NCBI GenBank assembly: GCA_044507775.1
Contig: JBIQIY010000017.1
Coordinates: forward strand, 60,037-124,036
Direction of reading: 5' to 3'
Origin: Chryseosolibacter sp044507775
GTDB lineage: Bacteria; Bacteroidota; Bacteroidia; Cytophagales; Cyclobacteriaceae
Length of the DNA: 64,000 nucleotides
Position 1 is the first letter of the stretch; each line of letters begins with the position of its first letter. A program made the position numbers and the translations under genes. A model generated the notes under the pieces. The model was given only the letters and a program-made list of their open reading frames with translations, made no database searches and was not told the origin of the DNA. This document shows positions 27,658 through 36,159 of the stretch, piece after piece.

Positions 27658-29547
27658 TCAAATGGGAATATGGAGGTTATAGGTAGTCCCGTTTTCGTTT
27701 TTCACATTGAGACTGCCTTTCAATTCTTTGATGAGAGTCGACACGATCTTCATGCCGAAAGTTTTGCGCTGTTTCTCATCAACGGCCGGTATACCCGCTC
27801 CATTATCATGAATACGGATGTTGAGCTCGTTCGCCTCCGGGTATTCCAGGTTGATAACCAGCCGTGGATTCGGTTGGTTCTCATAGGCATGCTTGAATGC
27901 GTTACTGATAAGCTCGTTCAGTATCAGTCCTAACGGGATCGCTTTGTCAACGTCGATGCTGATCTCTCGAATTTCCAAATCCAGTTTGAAATTCCGCTCG
28001 TGATAACCGTATGAATAGACGAGGTACTGGATCAGCTCGGTAATGTATTCCTTGATGTCCACCGTCCGGTTCTGGTCCACTGTGTAAAGCTTCCTGTGAA
28101 TGAGCGCCATGGCGTTGATACGGCTTTCACTGCTCTTGACGGCTCTGATAGCAGTGTCGTCAGTGAGCTGCTGCGATTGAAGACTGAGCAGACTCGACAG
28201 GATCTGCAAGTTGTTCTTTACCCGATGGTGCAGTTCTTTCAGGAGAAGTTCGATATGGACCTTGTTTTTTCTCACCGTCCGGAAGTTGTAGTAGACCAGC
28301 ACGACAATAATGAGGATGAGTATCAGACCCAGCGCCATAAATTGTATCCACGTCTGCCGGCGCTCGAGTTCCACCGCCTGTAGCAGGCCTTCTTTCTCGA
28401 GCAGTGCAATCCGGTCTTCCTTCTTGAGAGATTCGTATCGCGTCTGCATTTCGGCGAGCACCTGCGTTTTCTCGCGATTGAGCAGACTGTCTTTTACCAC
28501 CAGGAGGCGTTGGCTATAGTCGAGCGCCTTATCCAGGTTTCCCCGCTTCTGATGGAGGGTGATTTGCAGGCCGTAGATCTCCTTCAGCTGCTCCAGCAGT
28601 CCGAGGTCAAATGCCATTTTCTCGACGAGCGCAAGCTCGGTTTCTGCTTCCAGTAGCTTGCCACTCAGCATATAGACGTTTGCAAGGTTGTGGCGCGTAC
28701 TGATCTCGCCGGCTCTCTCTCTTGTCGCAATCCGGATCGCCAATGAATGTTTGAGGAAAGTCTCCGCTTCATCGAGTCGACCCATTTTGGTCATCAGCTC
28801 GCCGATATTGTTCAGGCTTATTCCTTCTCCCTGCAGGTCCTTTAGTTCCCGCTTGATCGCTAATGCTTTTTCAAAGTTGTGCAGCGCGCTGTCAAAGCGG
28901 TTCAAAGTGAGGTAAACGTTGCCGATGTTGTTATACGAGGAAGAAGCAGGGCCTTTCAGGTCGAGCTTCCGCCGCGCCGCGAGCGCCCGGTAATGATAAT
29001 CCAGAGCAAGGGGCAGGTCGTTGATCTTGATATACAAGTTCCCAATGGTATTGTAACAGGCGGAAAGGTGCTGCGAGGCACCAGATGTTTCCAATAACCG
29101 GGAGGCCTCTAGCAGATAGTCAAGCGACTTTTCATACAAACCCTTCTGCTTATAAAGAATGCCCAGATTGATTTTGATGGCAGCCATCCTGGCGGTGTCC
29201 TCGACCAGGGCAAAGGCCCGATAGGCTGCATTGTAATAGTAAATACTGCTATCGGTTGCGCCGGTCTGGAAGTGCAGGACGCCAAGGTTATTGAGATTTT
29301 CAGCCCTACCGGGCTGGTTATCAATCTGGCTGTCGAAGTTTATGGCTTTGCGGGCGAAGAAACCGGCGCTATCATAAAACTTTTCGGCCAGATACTCGCT
29401 TGCGATGACGGATAGGTAATAGCTGATGGAATCGTTATCTCCTGCCCTTTCCGCCTGTCGCAAAGACGACTTGAGTTCGCCAATGTTTTGCTGGGAAAAT
29501 GCCGGAGCACAAGCGAGCAGAATGAAAACAAAACGCCAAATCACCAC
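27658..29547 (-). CDS. TPR-repeat sensor kinase with HisKA_2 domain
   Basis: 629-aa membrane kinase. Signal peptide (VIWRFVFILLACAPAFS), then periplasmic TPR units from about residue 60 to 350 (GVLHFQTGATDSSIYYYNAA, NLGILYKQKGLYEKSLDYL, TIGNLYIKINDLPLALDYH, NIGNVYLTLNRFDSALHNF, NIGELMTKMGRLDEAETFL), coiled coil, TM helix near 402-422, then HisKA_2 with KELHHRVKNNLQILSSLL (His near 438) and HATPase (ILNELISNAFKHAY, DNGAGIPA, FGMKIVSTLIKELKG). HRVKNN kinases usually partner with receiver proteins such as the LytTR regulator encoded next. Confidence 0.94.
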   Translation of the reverse strand: MVIWRFVFILLACAPAFSQQNIGELKSSLRQAERAGDNDSISYYLSVIASEYLAEKFYDSAGFFARKAINFDSQIDNQPGRAENLNNLGVLHFQTGATDSSIYYYNAAYRAFALVEDTARMAAIKINLGILYKQKGLYEKSLDYLLEASRLLETSGASQHLSACYNTIGNLYIKINDLPLALDYHYRALAARRKLDLKGPASSSYNNIGNVYLTLNRFDSALHNFEKALAIKRELKDLQGEGISLNNIGELMTKMGRLDEAETFLKHSLAIRIATRERAGEISTRHNLANVYMLSGKLLEAETELALVEKMAFDLGLLEQLKEIYGLQITLHQKRGNLDKALDYSQRLLVVKDSLLNREKTQVLAEMQTRYESLKKEDRIALLEKEGLLQAVELERRQTWIQFMALGLILILIIVVLVYYNFRTVRKNKVHIELLLKELHHRVKNNLQILSSLLSLQSQQLTDDTAIRAVKSSESRINAMALIHRKLYTVDQNRTVDIKEYITELIQYLVYSYGYHERNFKLDLEIREISIDVDKAIPLGLILNELISNAFKHAYENQPNPRLVINLEYPEANELNIRIHDNGAGIPAVDEKQRKTFGMKIVSTLIKELKGSLNVKNENGTTYNLHIPI

Positions 29548-29600
29548 TACTTTTTAACAAAAAGTAAGTTAGGTGAAAATCCGGCATTTGAAAAACAAAA

Positions 29601-29621
29601 AGGCCGGCAAAACGCCGGCCT
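29601..29621 (-). terminator. Rho-independent terminator of the small lipoprotein gene
   Basis: Perfect hairpin AGGCCGGC-AAAAC-GCCGGCCT; on the minus strand it is followed by TTTTTGTTTTTC. It lies 19 bp after the lipoprotein stop and 54 bp before the TPR kinase start, so it separates the two units. Confidence 0.88.
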
Positions 29622-29639
29622 GTAAGGTTTTAATTCAGA

Positions 29640-29828
29640 TTATCCGATGCTCACGGAATCCATGGCCGACTGACCGTTGCTGCCGGGAGGCTTCGGTTTG
29701 AGGATGATAGGAGTATCGTCATCATCGCCGTCGCCGCGGGGATTGACATCGATCTCGCTACATGCGGATACCAAAATGGTTACGACCAGCGCCAGGAGGA
29801 TCGGCAGTCTTTTCAATGTGTTTTTCAT
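29640..29828 (-). CDS. Small lipoprotein, 62 aa, unknown function
   Basis: Starts at ATG 29828 with a complete lipoprotein signal (MKNTLKRLPILLALVVTILV, lipobox VSAC, Cys near 23). The mature part is about 40 residues: EIDVNPRGDGDDDDTPIILKP, then a PPGSNG segment and an end in SVSIG. The Asp run could bind Ca2+ (inference). The frame continues upstream to 29939, but the signal peptide fixes the start. It is followed by a clear terminator and precedes the TPR kinase, so it is a separate transcript. No family recognised. Confidence 0.75.
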   Translation of the reverse strand: MKNTLKRLPILLALVVTILVSACSEIDVNPRGDGDDDDTPIILKPKPPGSNGQSAMDSVSIG

Positions 29829-29880
29829 TGTGTTGTTGTTTAAAGTGGGTGTTTGTTTGTTTTCTTTCTCGATGCGTTTT

Positions 29881-29930
29881 AAGTCTCCCTTCCGACCCGG
29901 CCCAAAAGGGCCGGGGCAGGAAAGGGACTT
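29881..29930. repeat. Long imperfect hairpin in a divergent intergenic region
   Basis: Core CCCGGCCC-AAAA-GGGCCGGG (29896-29915) is a perfect 8-bp stem; the flanks AAGTC...CTTCC and GGAAAGGGACTT extend the pairing to about 23 bp per arm with gaps. It lies 52 bp upstream of the small lipoprotein (minus) and 139 bp upstream of the 255-aa gene (plus), so neither gene ends here. Confidence 0.65.
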
Positions 29931-30068
29931 TAAACACAATGCGGTCTTTGAAAGACTTTACAAAGATGTATCCTGCGTGTTCCGTGGAGGTCCCCGCATA
30001 TTCCTTTGTGTTCCCCATTTTTTTCCGTGTTTTCCCGGAATCTTGCCCAATTCCTATAACTTGACCGC

Positions 30069-30836
30069 ATGAAAATCAAAGTGCGGCATCTGCGCCGCGT
30101 GCTGTTTCTTCTCTCCGAAAGAACCCGCGAGCCCCTGGACCGCGCGGGCCTGCGGAATATGGCCGCGGAGATCGGCGGCATCGGTGAGGATTATCTATAC
30201 AAAAAGATCTTCTATGAGATCCGGAATCTCGGCGACGAACATGAACTGAGCCTTCGCGATGCTCAGCTCAATTCGGTCGCGCGTTTTCTCGGCCACAAGA
30301 ATATCCTGGCATTGCTCGCCGTGCTGGAAATACCCGCCGACGAACAACTGAAGAGGCTGGTGGGAAGTTACTACATATACATCCGGCAGAATTCCGGAAA
30401 GGGACTGATCTTTCAATCACCGGTTGAGGTCCGGGAGTCGGAGGGAAAGTTCTTTCTGAAGCTAAAGGGGCCTTCCTGGGTCTACGAAGGGGAGTTGACG
30501 ATAAAACACGGGTGTATCTTTGTCCTGCTTATTTCGCCGGAGCATAAATCGTTTTACCACATTTACAAGATCGGCACGCGGCGCGAGCCCAAGGTCATCC
30601 AGGGAATTTTTTCCGGCGTCTCCACGGCCTTCGATCCCATCGGCGGCAGAGCGGTACTAATAAGAGTTCCTGAGCCGTTCTCAACCCTCACCAACCAGGC
30701 GTTTACCGGTGAAGAACTCGCCGCATCGGACCGCTCAGAGGGAAAAGTTCTGGCTGCGTATTTCCGGGAGTATTCGAAAAACAACCTGAGTATCAATAAA
30801 GTCGTGAGTTTCGGAATAGAAGACCTCGAGGAGTGA
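30069..30836 (+). CDS. Hypothetical protein, 255 aa
   Basis: Not recognised. No signal peptide or TM helix. Residues 1-100 are helical and basic (MKIKVRHLRRVLFLLSERTR, then EDYLYKKIFYEIRNL and NSVARFLGHKNILALLAVLE), residues about 105-215 look beta-rich (YIYIRQNSGKGLIFQSPVEV, YEGELTIKHGCIFVLLI, IQGIFSGVSTAFDPIGGRAV), with a conserved-looking end GGRAVLIRVPEP, and the C-terminus is helical. Codon use resembles neighbours. It is divergent from the small lipoprotein and convergent with the FAD oxidoreductase. The two-part layout suggests an interaction module plus a beta domain, but no function can be assigned. Confidence 0.8.
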   Translation: MKIKVRHLRRVLFLLSERTREPLDRAGLRNMAAEIGGIGEDYLYKKIFYEIRNLGDEHELSLRDAQLNSVARFLGHKNILALLAVLEIPADEQLKRLVGSYYIYIRQNSGKGLIFQSPVEVRESEGKFFLKLKGPSWVYEGELTIKHGCIFVLLISPEHKSFYHIYKIGTRREPKVIQGIFSGVSTAFDPIGGRAVLIRVPEPFSTLTNQAFTGEELAASDRSEGKVLAAYFREYSKNNLSINKVVSFGIEDLEE

Positions 30837-30857
30837 TTCCGTGGATGCCGCAAATCA

Positions 30858-32864
30858 TTAACGCGCAACAGATTTCTCCACCGGTACCCATATTACCGCA
30901 TCGGCGATCACCTTGCCATCCGCATCTTTCGACGACACCTGAACGTAACTATTCCGGCCTTCCGGCAAGCGATAGGTGCCCAGTGACACCCACTCTCCAG
31001 AGGTCTGACCCTCCACCCGGATATCCGATTCCCGGATCGTCATGCCGTGGTTGCGTTCCCCGTCGTTAATGATGACCAGCGTTTGCTTCGACATCCCTTC
31101 CGCTTTCGGAAAATAAATATAGCCTGCGTACGATCCCTCCTTCGGAATTTCGGGAGCAAAGCGGATATAGGCGATCTGATTATCGGGTTGGTGCACGAGA
31201 AAATCCGGTCCGTAACCTCCCCGCGTTGCGGGCTTCCAGTGGCCACGCCGTTGCACGCTGAGGGAATCACCATTGTCGGCGAGGACTTCGAAAAGGCTTC
31301 CGTTCGCCAGCGGATCCGCTTTTAGTCGTCGTTGTAACTCACTGACATCCACTTGTTGGACGGTGGTTCCCCCATCGATGGCCATCACCGCAGCCGTTGC
31401 CGATGACTGTGCAAGCACCATGAACACAGGTTCCATGCGGATGGAGCCGAATGCAATATGTGTCGCTGAGAGGCATACGGGCACCAGCAGGTTGCCACAC
31501 TCGGAAGCTTTTGGCGTCAAAGACCGGTAAGCTATGGGATAGGGACCGAAACCGCCAACCTCTACATTGCCTTCATTCTTTACCTGGCCATTGACCACGA
31601 TGCGTTGGATGTTATGAGAATCCATCGTATACGCCGCCATTCCGACACCATCTGAAACCACTTCCCTGCCCTGACAGTTGTGCTGTGTCATTACATAGCT
31701 GCCCACCATGCGTCGCGCTTCGCGGATATAGAGCTGGGGCGTCCAGTTGCCCGACTCCACGTATTCATCTTTCGGATATCCCCAACGTTGCATGCTGTCG
31801 CGCAACTGCTGCGGTACACGCGGATCGTGTCCGAAAAAATAAAGAAGTCCTTTTGTGTAATTCGTGTGCTCCTGAACGATTTTTTCGCGCTCCTTGTAGT
31901 CCCCGTCCGGGTATCCGTAGTTCATGCCAATCATGTCAGTCGAGAAAGCACCGCGGTTGTTGATGTCCGTTTTATTGTTCGGCATCCGGCTCCAGATGAA
32001 ATAGTCGTTGAGTTCTCTCTTGTCGGGGTAAGCATCGAATACCCTCAGCAGTAGCTCGTATTTTGACGGATCGTATCCCTCCGGCTGGGTGATGGGAATC
32101 CGGTTGCCCGGATCGGAAGTCAGGCATATCCGGTAGTTGTACGCCTGCACTTTTCTATCCCCGGTGCCCGCAGGCAACAGCTTCTCATCGCTGATTCCCC
32201 AAAGAAGGCCGCTCTTCGGTTTTCCGGGAGTTTTGTACGGATCGATGCCATCCGGAAACTGGTGTCCATGCATGAGCTGCACACCGTTGAGCGTTTCGTT
32301 GTACTGTCCGTTATCTTCCCGTCCTACAGTATACGAGACGCCGGCGCGCGCCATGAGGTCCCCTTCGTATCCACAGTCGATGAACATCTTCGCTTTCACA
32401 ATGGTCACCGGCGCAGACGCATTCACCGAACTTTCCAGTACAATCTCCGAGATGGCGTTACCCTGCTTCCGGACTTCACGCAGCCGGCTCTCGTACAACA
32501 CTTCAAATCCACCGCGATTTATATAGTCGCGGAAAATAGTTTCTGCCACGCCGGGTTCAAATATCCACTGTTCGAATTTTCCATAGTGACGTCCCACCCT
32601 TCGGTAAAAGTCGCGTGAAAGTCCGCTGATAGCGTACTTGTTACCTATGTCGGTGTATCCAAGTCCTCCTGACGTCAAGCCTCCAAGGCGTCGACCCGGT
32701 TCGATGAGAACAGCCTTCTTGCCTAGCTGCTGGGCGGTGAATGCTGCGATCACCCCGGCGGAGGTGCCGCCATAAACACAGACATCCACTTCGACGGTTC
32801 GCTGGCCGAATGCCATACACGTCGTTAACAATAAAATAAAAAAACCGCCTAATACTTTTTTCAT
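30858..32864 (-). CDS. Secreted FAD-dependent oxidoreductase with golvesin-like C-terminal domain
   Basis: 668-aa protein with a signal peptide (MKKVLGGFFILLLTTCMAFG). FAD fold VDVCVYGGTSAGVIAAFTAQQ at about 24-44, RRLGGLTSGGLGYTDIG next, and further FAD_oxidored family segments (MFIDCGYEGDLMARAGVSY, EARRMVGSYVMTQ, SECGNLLVPVCLSATHIAFG). The last 130 residues (RRGHWKPATRGGYGPDFLVH to ADAVIWVPVEK) resemble the golvesin/xanthan-lyase accessory domain. The ATG at 32864 is preferred over the longer frame to 32960. Family members are linked to sugar or glycan oxidation; substrate unknown. It is divergent from the Tat-type esterase. Confidence 0.88.
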   Translation of the reverse strand: MKKVLGGFFILLLTTCMAFGQRTVEVDVCVYGGTSAGVIAAFTAQQLGKKAVLIEPGRRLGGLTSGGLGYTDIGNKYAISGLSRDFYRRVGRHYGKFEQWIFEPGVAETIFRDYINRGGFEVLYESRLREVRKQGNAISEIVLESSVNASAPVTIVKAKMFIDCGYEGDLMARAGVSYTVGREDNGQYNETLNGVQLMHGHQFPDGIDPYKTPGKPKSGLLWGISDEKLLPAGTGDRKVQAYNYRICLTSDPGNRIPITQPEGYDPSKYELLLRVFDAYPDKRELNDYFIWSRMPNNKTDINNRGAFSTDMIGMNYGYPDGDYKEREKIVQEHTNYTKGLLYFFGHDPRVPQQLRDSMQRWGYPKDEYVESGNWTPQLYIREARRMVGSYVMTQHNCQGREVVSDGVGMAAYTMDSHNIQRIVVNGQVKNEGNVEVGGFGPYPIAYRSLTPKASECGNLLVPVCLSATHIAFGSIRMEPVFMVLAQSSATAAVMAIDGGTTVQQVDVSELQRRLKADPLANGSLFEVLADNGDSLSVQRRGHWKPATRGGYGPDFLVHQPDNQIAYIRFAPEIPKEGSYAGYIYFPKAEGMSKQTLVIINDGERNHGMTIRESDIRVEGQTSGEWVSLGTYRLPEGRNSYVQVSSKDADGKVIADAVIWVPVEKSVAR

Positions 32865-33070
32865 GACCATGAGCCGCCTTTTTTTCTTTGCAATAATAGT
32901 TCTTTCTCGGATTTGAGGAGGTACCAGCAGGGTTTGCTGATCCAACTCTGCGATAACCATTGTTGTGTTCCTGAAGTTACTGAAAAATCACAGAACGCCG
33001 CCTAAGCGGGAACGTGCGTTATTTGCCCAAGGCTTACCGGTATCATCGCGCAGGACAAACTTCACATTCT

Positions 33071-33096
33071 GAAGATTAAATCCTAACTTAATCTTC
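33071..33096. promoter_or_regulatory. Inverted repeat just upstream of the Tat-type hydrolase
   Basis: GAAGATTAA (33071-33079) and TTAATCTTC (33088-33096), perfect 9-bp arms with an 8-bp spacer, ending 5 bp before the ATG at 33102. Either an operator or a leader hairpin covering the ribosome binding region. Confidence 0.5.
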
Positions 33097-33101
33097 CAAT
33101 T

Positions 33102-34388
33102 ATGAAGCAGAAGCGGAGAGCCTTTCTCAAACAGGCCGGACTGACCGGGCTTGTGCTCACGACAGGGAAGAATGAACTCCTGTCGGGATCTTCAGATAAT
33201 TGTAATCCCAACGTTATGGCTGAATTTTTTTTGTCCCGCAACGGGGACGAAGGACAGACGCTCATAGGCCCTTACGGACACTGGGCTGCGTCGCTAATCG
33301 ATAAAATTCCGTCGCACTCATTTCGCCGCCGCGAATTTTCAGACATCGGCGAATGGAGAAATGAAGCGCGAAACACCGTTGTGGAACGAATGGGAGTTCC
33401 GGACATCGGCGGAATGCCGCAGGTAAAAACGACCCGACAATATACATACGACGGGCTCCACATCGAGGAACTAACATGGCAGCTTCCATACGGGCGTCCA
33501 ACGGAGGCCATACTGTTAAAGCCGCAGAATGCGCGTGGGCGACTCCCGGGTATCCTCGCATTTCATGACCACGGCGGCAACAAGTATTTCGGAACCCGGA
33601 AAATCACACGAACACCTGACCAACATCCGCTGATGGCCGCGCACCAGGAAGAGTACTACGAAAAAAGAGCCTGGGCAAACGAAGTGGCGAAACGCGGCTA
33701 TGTTGTGCTCGTCCCCGATGCGTTTCCATTCGCAAGTCGTCGCGTATGGATGCAGGACGTCCCGGAACATTTGCGCAAAGGTCTTAGCGATGAAGATCCT
33801 GAAAAATCTGCAAACATACACGCGTACAATGACTGGGCGCTGGATCATGAGCATGTCATGTCGAAGTCTCTCATCAGCGCCGGCACCACCTGGGCCGCAG
33901 TTTTCTTTGCTGAAGACAGAAAAGCGCTGGACATTCTCTGCGCACGAGAAGATGTGGATGCGGACCGCATCGGATGCTGTGGACTTTCCGGAGGCGGGAT
34001 GCGCACAGCATTCATGGGTGGCCTCGATGACAGAATAAAATGTGCAGTCTGCGTCGGATTCATGACGACGTGGAAGGATTTTATTTTGAATAAGTCCTTT
34101 ACACATACGTGGATGACGTATGTACCCAGGCTGCCTGACGAACTCGACTTCCCGGAGATCCTGGGTATGCGCGCTCCCCAGGCTACGCTGGTGCTGAATG
34201 ATGAGGAAGACGATCTTTATACGCTGCCGGAAATGAAGCGCGCCGATTCTATCCTGAAGGAAGTTTACGCAAAAGCAAATGCCTCCGATCGCTATCAGTG
34301 CTCGTTCTATCCGGGCCCTCATAAGTTCGACATCAGGATGCAGTCGGAAGCATTCAACTGGTTTGATAGATGGCTTTTGAAAAATTGA
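33102..34388 (+). CDS. Tat-exported alpha/beta hydrolase (acetyl esterase-like)
   Basis: 428-aa hydrolase. A twin-arginine signal, KRRAFLKQAGLTGLVL, is at residues 4-19. The fold shows ILAFHDHGGNKYFG (oxyanion region), nucleophile in CGLSGGGMRTAF (Ser near 295), acid in VLNDEEDDLYTLP and His in FYPGPHKFD. This is a dienelactone-hydrolase/AXE type seen next to GH109 and FAD oxidoreductase genes in Bacteroidota glycan loci. Transcribed divergently from the FAD oxidoreductase. Substrate not defined. Confidence 0.86.
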   Translation: MKQKRRAFLKQAGLTGLVLTTGKNELLSGSSDNCNPNVMAEFFLSRNGDEGQTLIGPYGHWAASLIDKIPSHSFRRREFSDIGEWRNEARNTVVERMGVPDIGGMPQVKTTRQYTYDGLHIEELTWQLPYGRPTEAILLKPQNARGRLPGILAFHDHGGNKYFGTRKITRTPDQHPLMAAHQEEYYEKRAWANEVAKRGYVVLVPDAFPFASRRVWMQDVPEHLRKGLSDEDPEKSANIHAYNDWALDHEHVMSKSLISAGTTWAAVFFAEDRKALDILCAREDVDADRIGCCGLSGGGMRTAFMGGLDDRIKCAVCVGFMTTWKDFILNKSFTHTWMTYVPRLPDELDFPEILGMRAPQATLVLNDEEDDLYTLPEMKRADSILKEVYAKANASDRYQCSFYPGPHKFDIRMQSEAFNWFDRWLLKN

Positions 34389-34653
34389 CATTAGGCAATT
34401 GGACAGTTGACAACGCCAATCCAACTGAAAGGGCTGAACCCGCTCATAATCGCTGAGTGGTCAATTCGCATGGTGAGTGGTTGTCCGAGCCGAAATCAAT
34501 GCGCCAGATAAATCGCCGAGGAAATATTGGCGGTATTGTCTAAATTTAGATTCTCGACAAATGAATTTGAATATGCGGGGCGAACAATGCACAACCGCAC
34601 GTGAGTTTGATTGAAAGCAGCAACTACGAAAACAACTAACAACAAAAGAAAGA

Positions 34654-36081
34654 ATGAAAAGTAATCGCAGGAATTTCTTGAAAGTTTCGGGATTGGCCGG
34701 AATCGGGTTAGCAGGTGGAGCGGGAATTATCAGCGGACAAGCAGCGACTCCCAACGCAGAAGAGCCCTGGAAGCGTTCGCCGATACAGGGCGGCAAGCAC
34801 TTCAACATGAGCGGATATGCTGCTCCCAAGATCGAGACGGTGCGCATCGGCTTCGTCGGTCTTGGCAACCGCGGTCCCGGTGCTGTCAACCGCATGAGCA
34901 AGATCGACGGCGTGGAAATCAAGGCTCTCTGCGATGTTCGGCCTGAGCGGGCGCAGAAGGCGAAAAAATCGCTCGAAAATACCAAGCACCGCCCCGAGTT
35001 GTATACCGCAGGCGAAAATGACTGGAAGAAAATGTGCGAGCGCAAGGACCTCGATCTGATCTACATCGCCACGCCATGGGATCTTCACACGCCGATGGCA
35101 GTGTACGCCATGGAACAGGGCAAACACGCTGTCAGCGAAGTACCCGCTGCCACCACTCTGGAAGAATGCTGGCAACTGGTAGAGACATCGGAGAAAACCC
35201 GGAAGCATTGCATGATCCTGGAGAACTGTTGTTACGATTTCTTCGAGCTGATGACGCTCAATATGGCAAGGCAGGGTTTCTTCGGGGAAATACTTCACGC
35301 AGAAGGGGCCTACATTCACGACCTGCTCCACATGAATTTCGGAAAAGACGAGTACTACGACATGTGGCGACTGAAAGAAAACTTCCGCAACGGCAACCTG
35401 TACCCCACCCACGGACTTGGTCCGATCGCGCAGGCTCTGAACATCAACCGCGGCGACAGAATGGACTACATGGTATCAGTCTCCACCAATGATTTTATGA
35501 TGGGCGATCTGGCAAAAGAACTGGCAGCGAAGGATGAGTTCTACAAGCCGTACGCCAACAAGAAATACCGCGGAAACATGAACACTACCACCATCCGTAC
35601 GGTAAACGGCAAGACGATGATGTTGCAGCACGACGTTACGTCTCCGCGTCCCTATTCCCGCATTCATCTTCTGAGCGGAACCAAAGGGAGCGCCGTAAAA
35701 TACCCGGATCCGCGCATCTCGAAGGGACACGAAGGCTGGGTAAGCGCCGAAGAATTCAAAGTACTTGAAGAAAAATACGCACCGCCTATTGTAACGCGCG
35801 TGGGCGAAATGGCGAAACAGATCGGCGGTCACGGCGGGATGGACTTCCTGATGGACTGGCGCCTCATCGATTGCCTCCGCAATGGAATACCGCTCGACAT
35901 TGACGTTTACGACGCGGCGACGTGGAGTGCGATCACGCCCCTGAGCGAGCAGTCGGTCGCAAACCGTTCGAAATCGGTTGACGTTCCTGATTTCACCTCC
36001 GGGTCGTGGAAAACCAATACGCCGGTGGACGTGACGCTTTCAAAAGGCGGTAACACGAAAGTGCTTATCAGTTCGCGCTAA
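34654..36081 (+). CDS. Gfo/Idh/MocA-family oxidoreductase, GH109-like
   Basis: 475-aa protein with a Tat signal (NRRNFLKVSGLAGIGLAGG). The NAD-binding motif FVGLGNRGPG is at about 67-76, HAVSEVPAATTLEECW near 152, and the C-terminal GGHGGMDFLMDWRLIDCLRN with PLDIDVYDAATW is characteristic of GH109 proteins (NAD-dependent alpha-N-acetylgalactosaminidases). The GH109 call rests on remembered family signatures, so activity needs proof. A 12-bp palindrome TCTAAATTTAGA is at 34539-34550 upstream. NagB downstream fits amino-sugar release. A hairpin terminator follows at 36105. Confidence 0.88.
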   Translation: MKSNRRNFLKVSGLAGIGLAGGAGIISGQAATPNAEEPWKRSPIQGGKHFNMSGYAAPKIETVRIGFVGLGNRGPGAVNRMSKIDGVEIKALCDVRPERAQKAKKSLENTKHRPELYTAGENDWKKMCERKDLDLIYIATPWDLHTPMAVYAMEQGKHAVSEVPAATTLEECWQLVETSEKTRKHCMILENCCYDFFELMTLNMARQGFFGEILHAEGAYIHDLLHMNFGKDEYYDMWRLKENFRNGNLYPTHGLGPIAQALNINRGDRMDYMVSVSTNDFMMGDLAKELAAKDEFYKPYANKKYRGNMNTTTIRTVNGKTMMLQHDVTSPRPYSRIHLLSGTKGSAVKYPDPRISKGHEGWVSAEEFKVLEEKYAPPIVTRVGEMAKQIGGHGGMDFLMDWRLIDCLRNGIPLDIDVYDAATWSAITPLSEQSVANRSKSVDVPDFTSGSWKTNTPVDVTLSKGGNTKVLISSR

Positions 36082-36104
36082 TCTCTCAACCATCGTTCAC
36101 CACC

Positions 36105-36129
36105 GGACGCATCGCTTCGCGATGCGTCC
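36105..36129 (+). terminator. Hairpin terminator after the GH109-like gene
   Basis: GGACGCATCG (36105-36114) pairs with CGATGCGTCC (36120-36129) around a 5-nt loop, followed by CTTTAGTATTAT. It lies 24 bp after the stop codon. The T-run is weak. Confidence 0.6.
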
Positions 36130-36159
36130 CTTTAGTATTATCGTCTTTCATTTTCGCTT

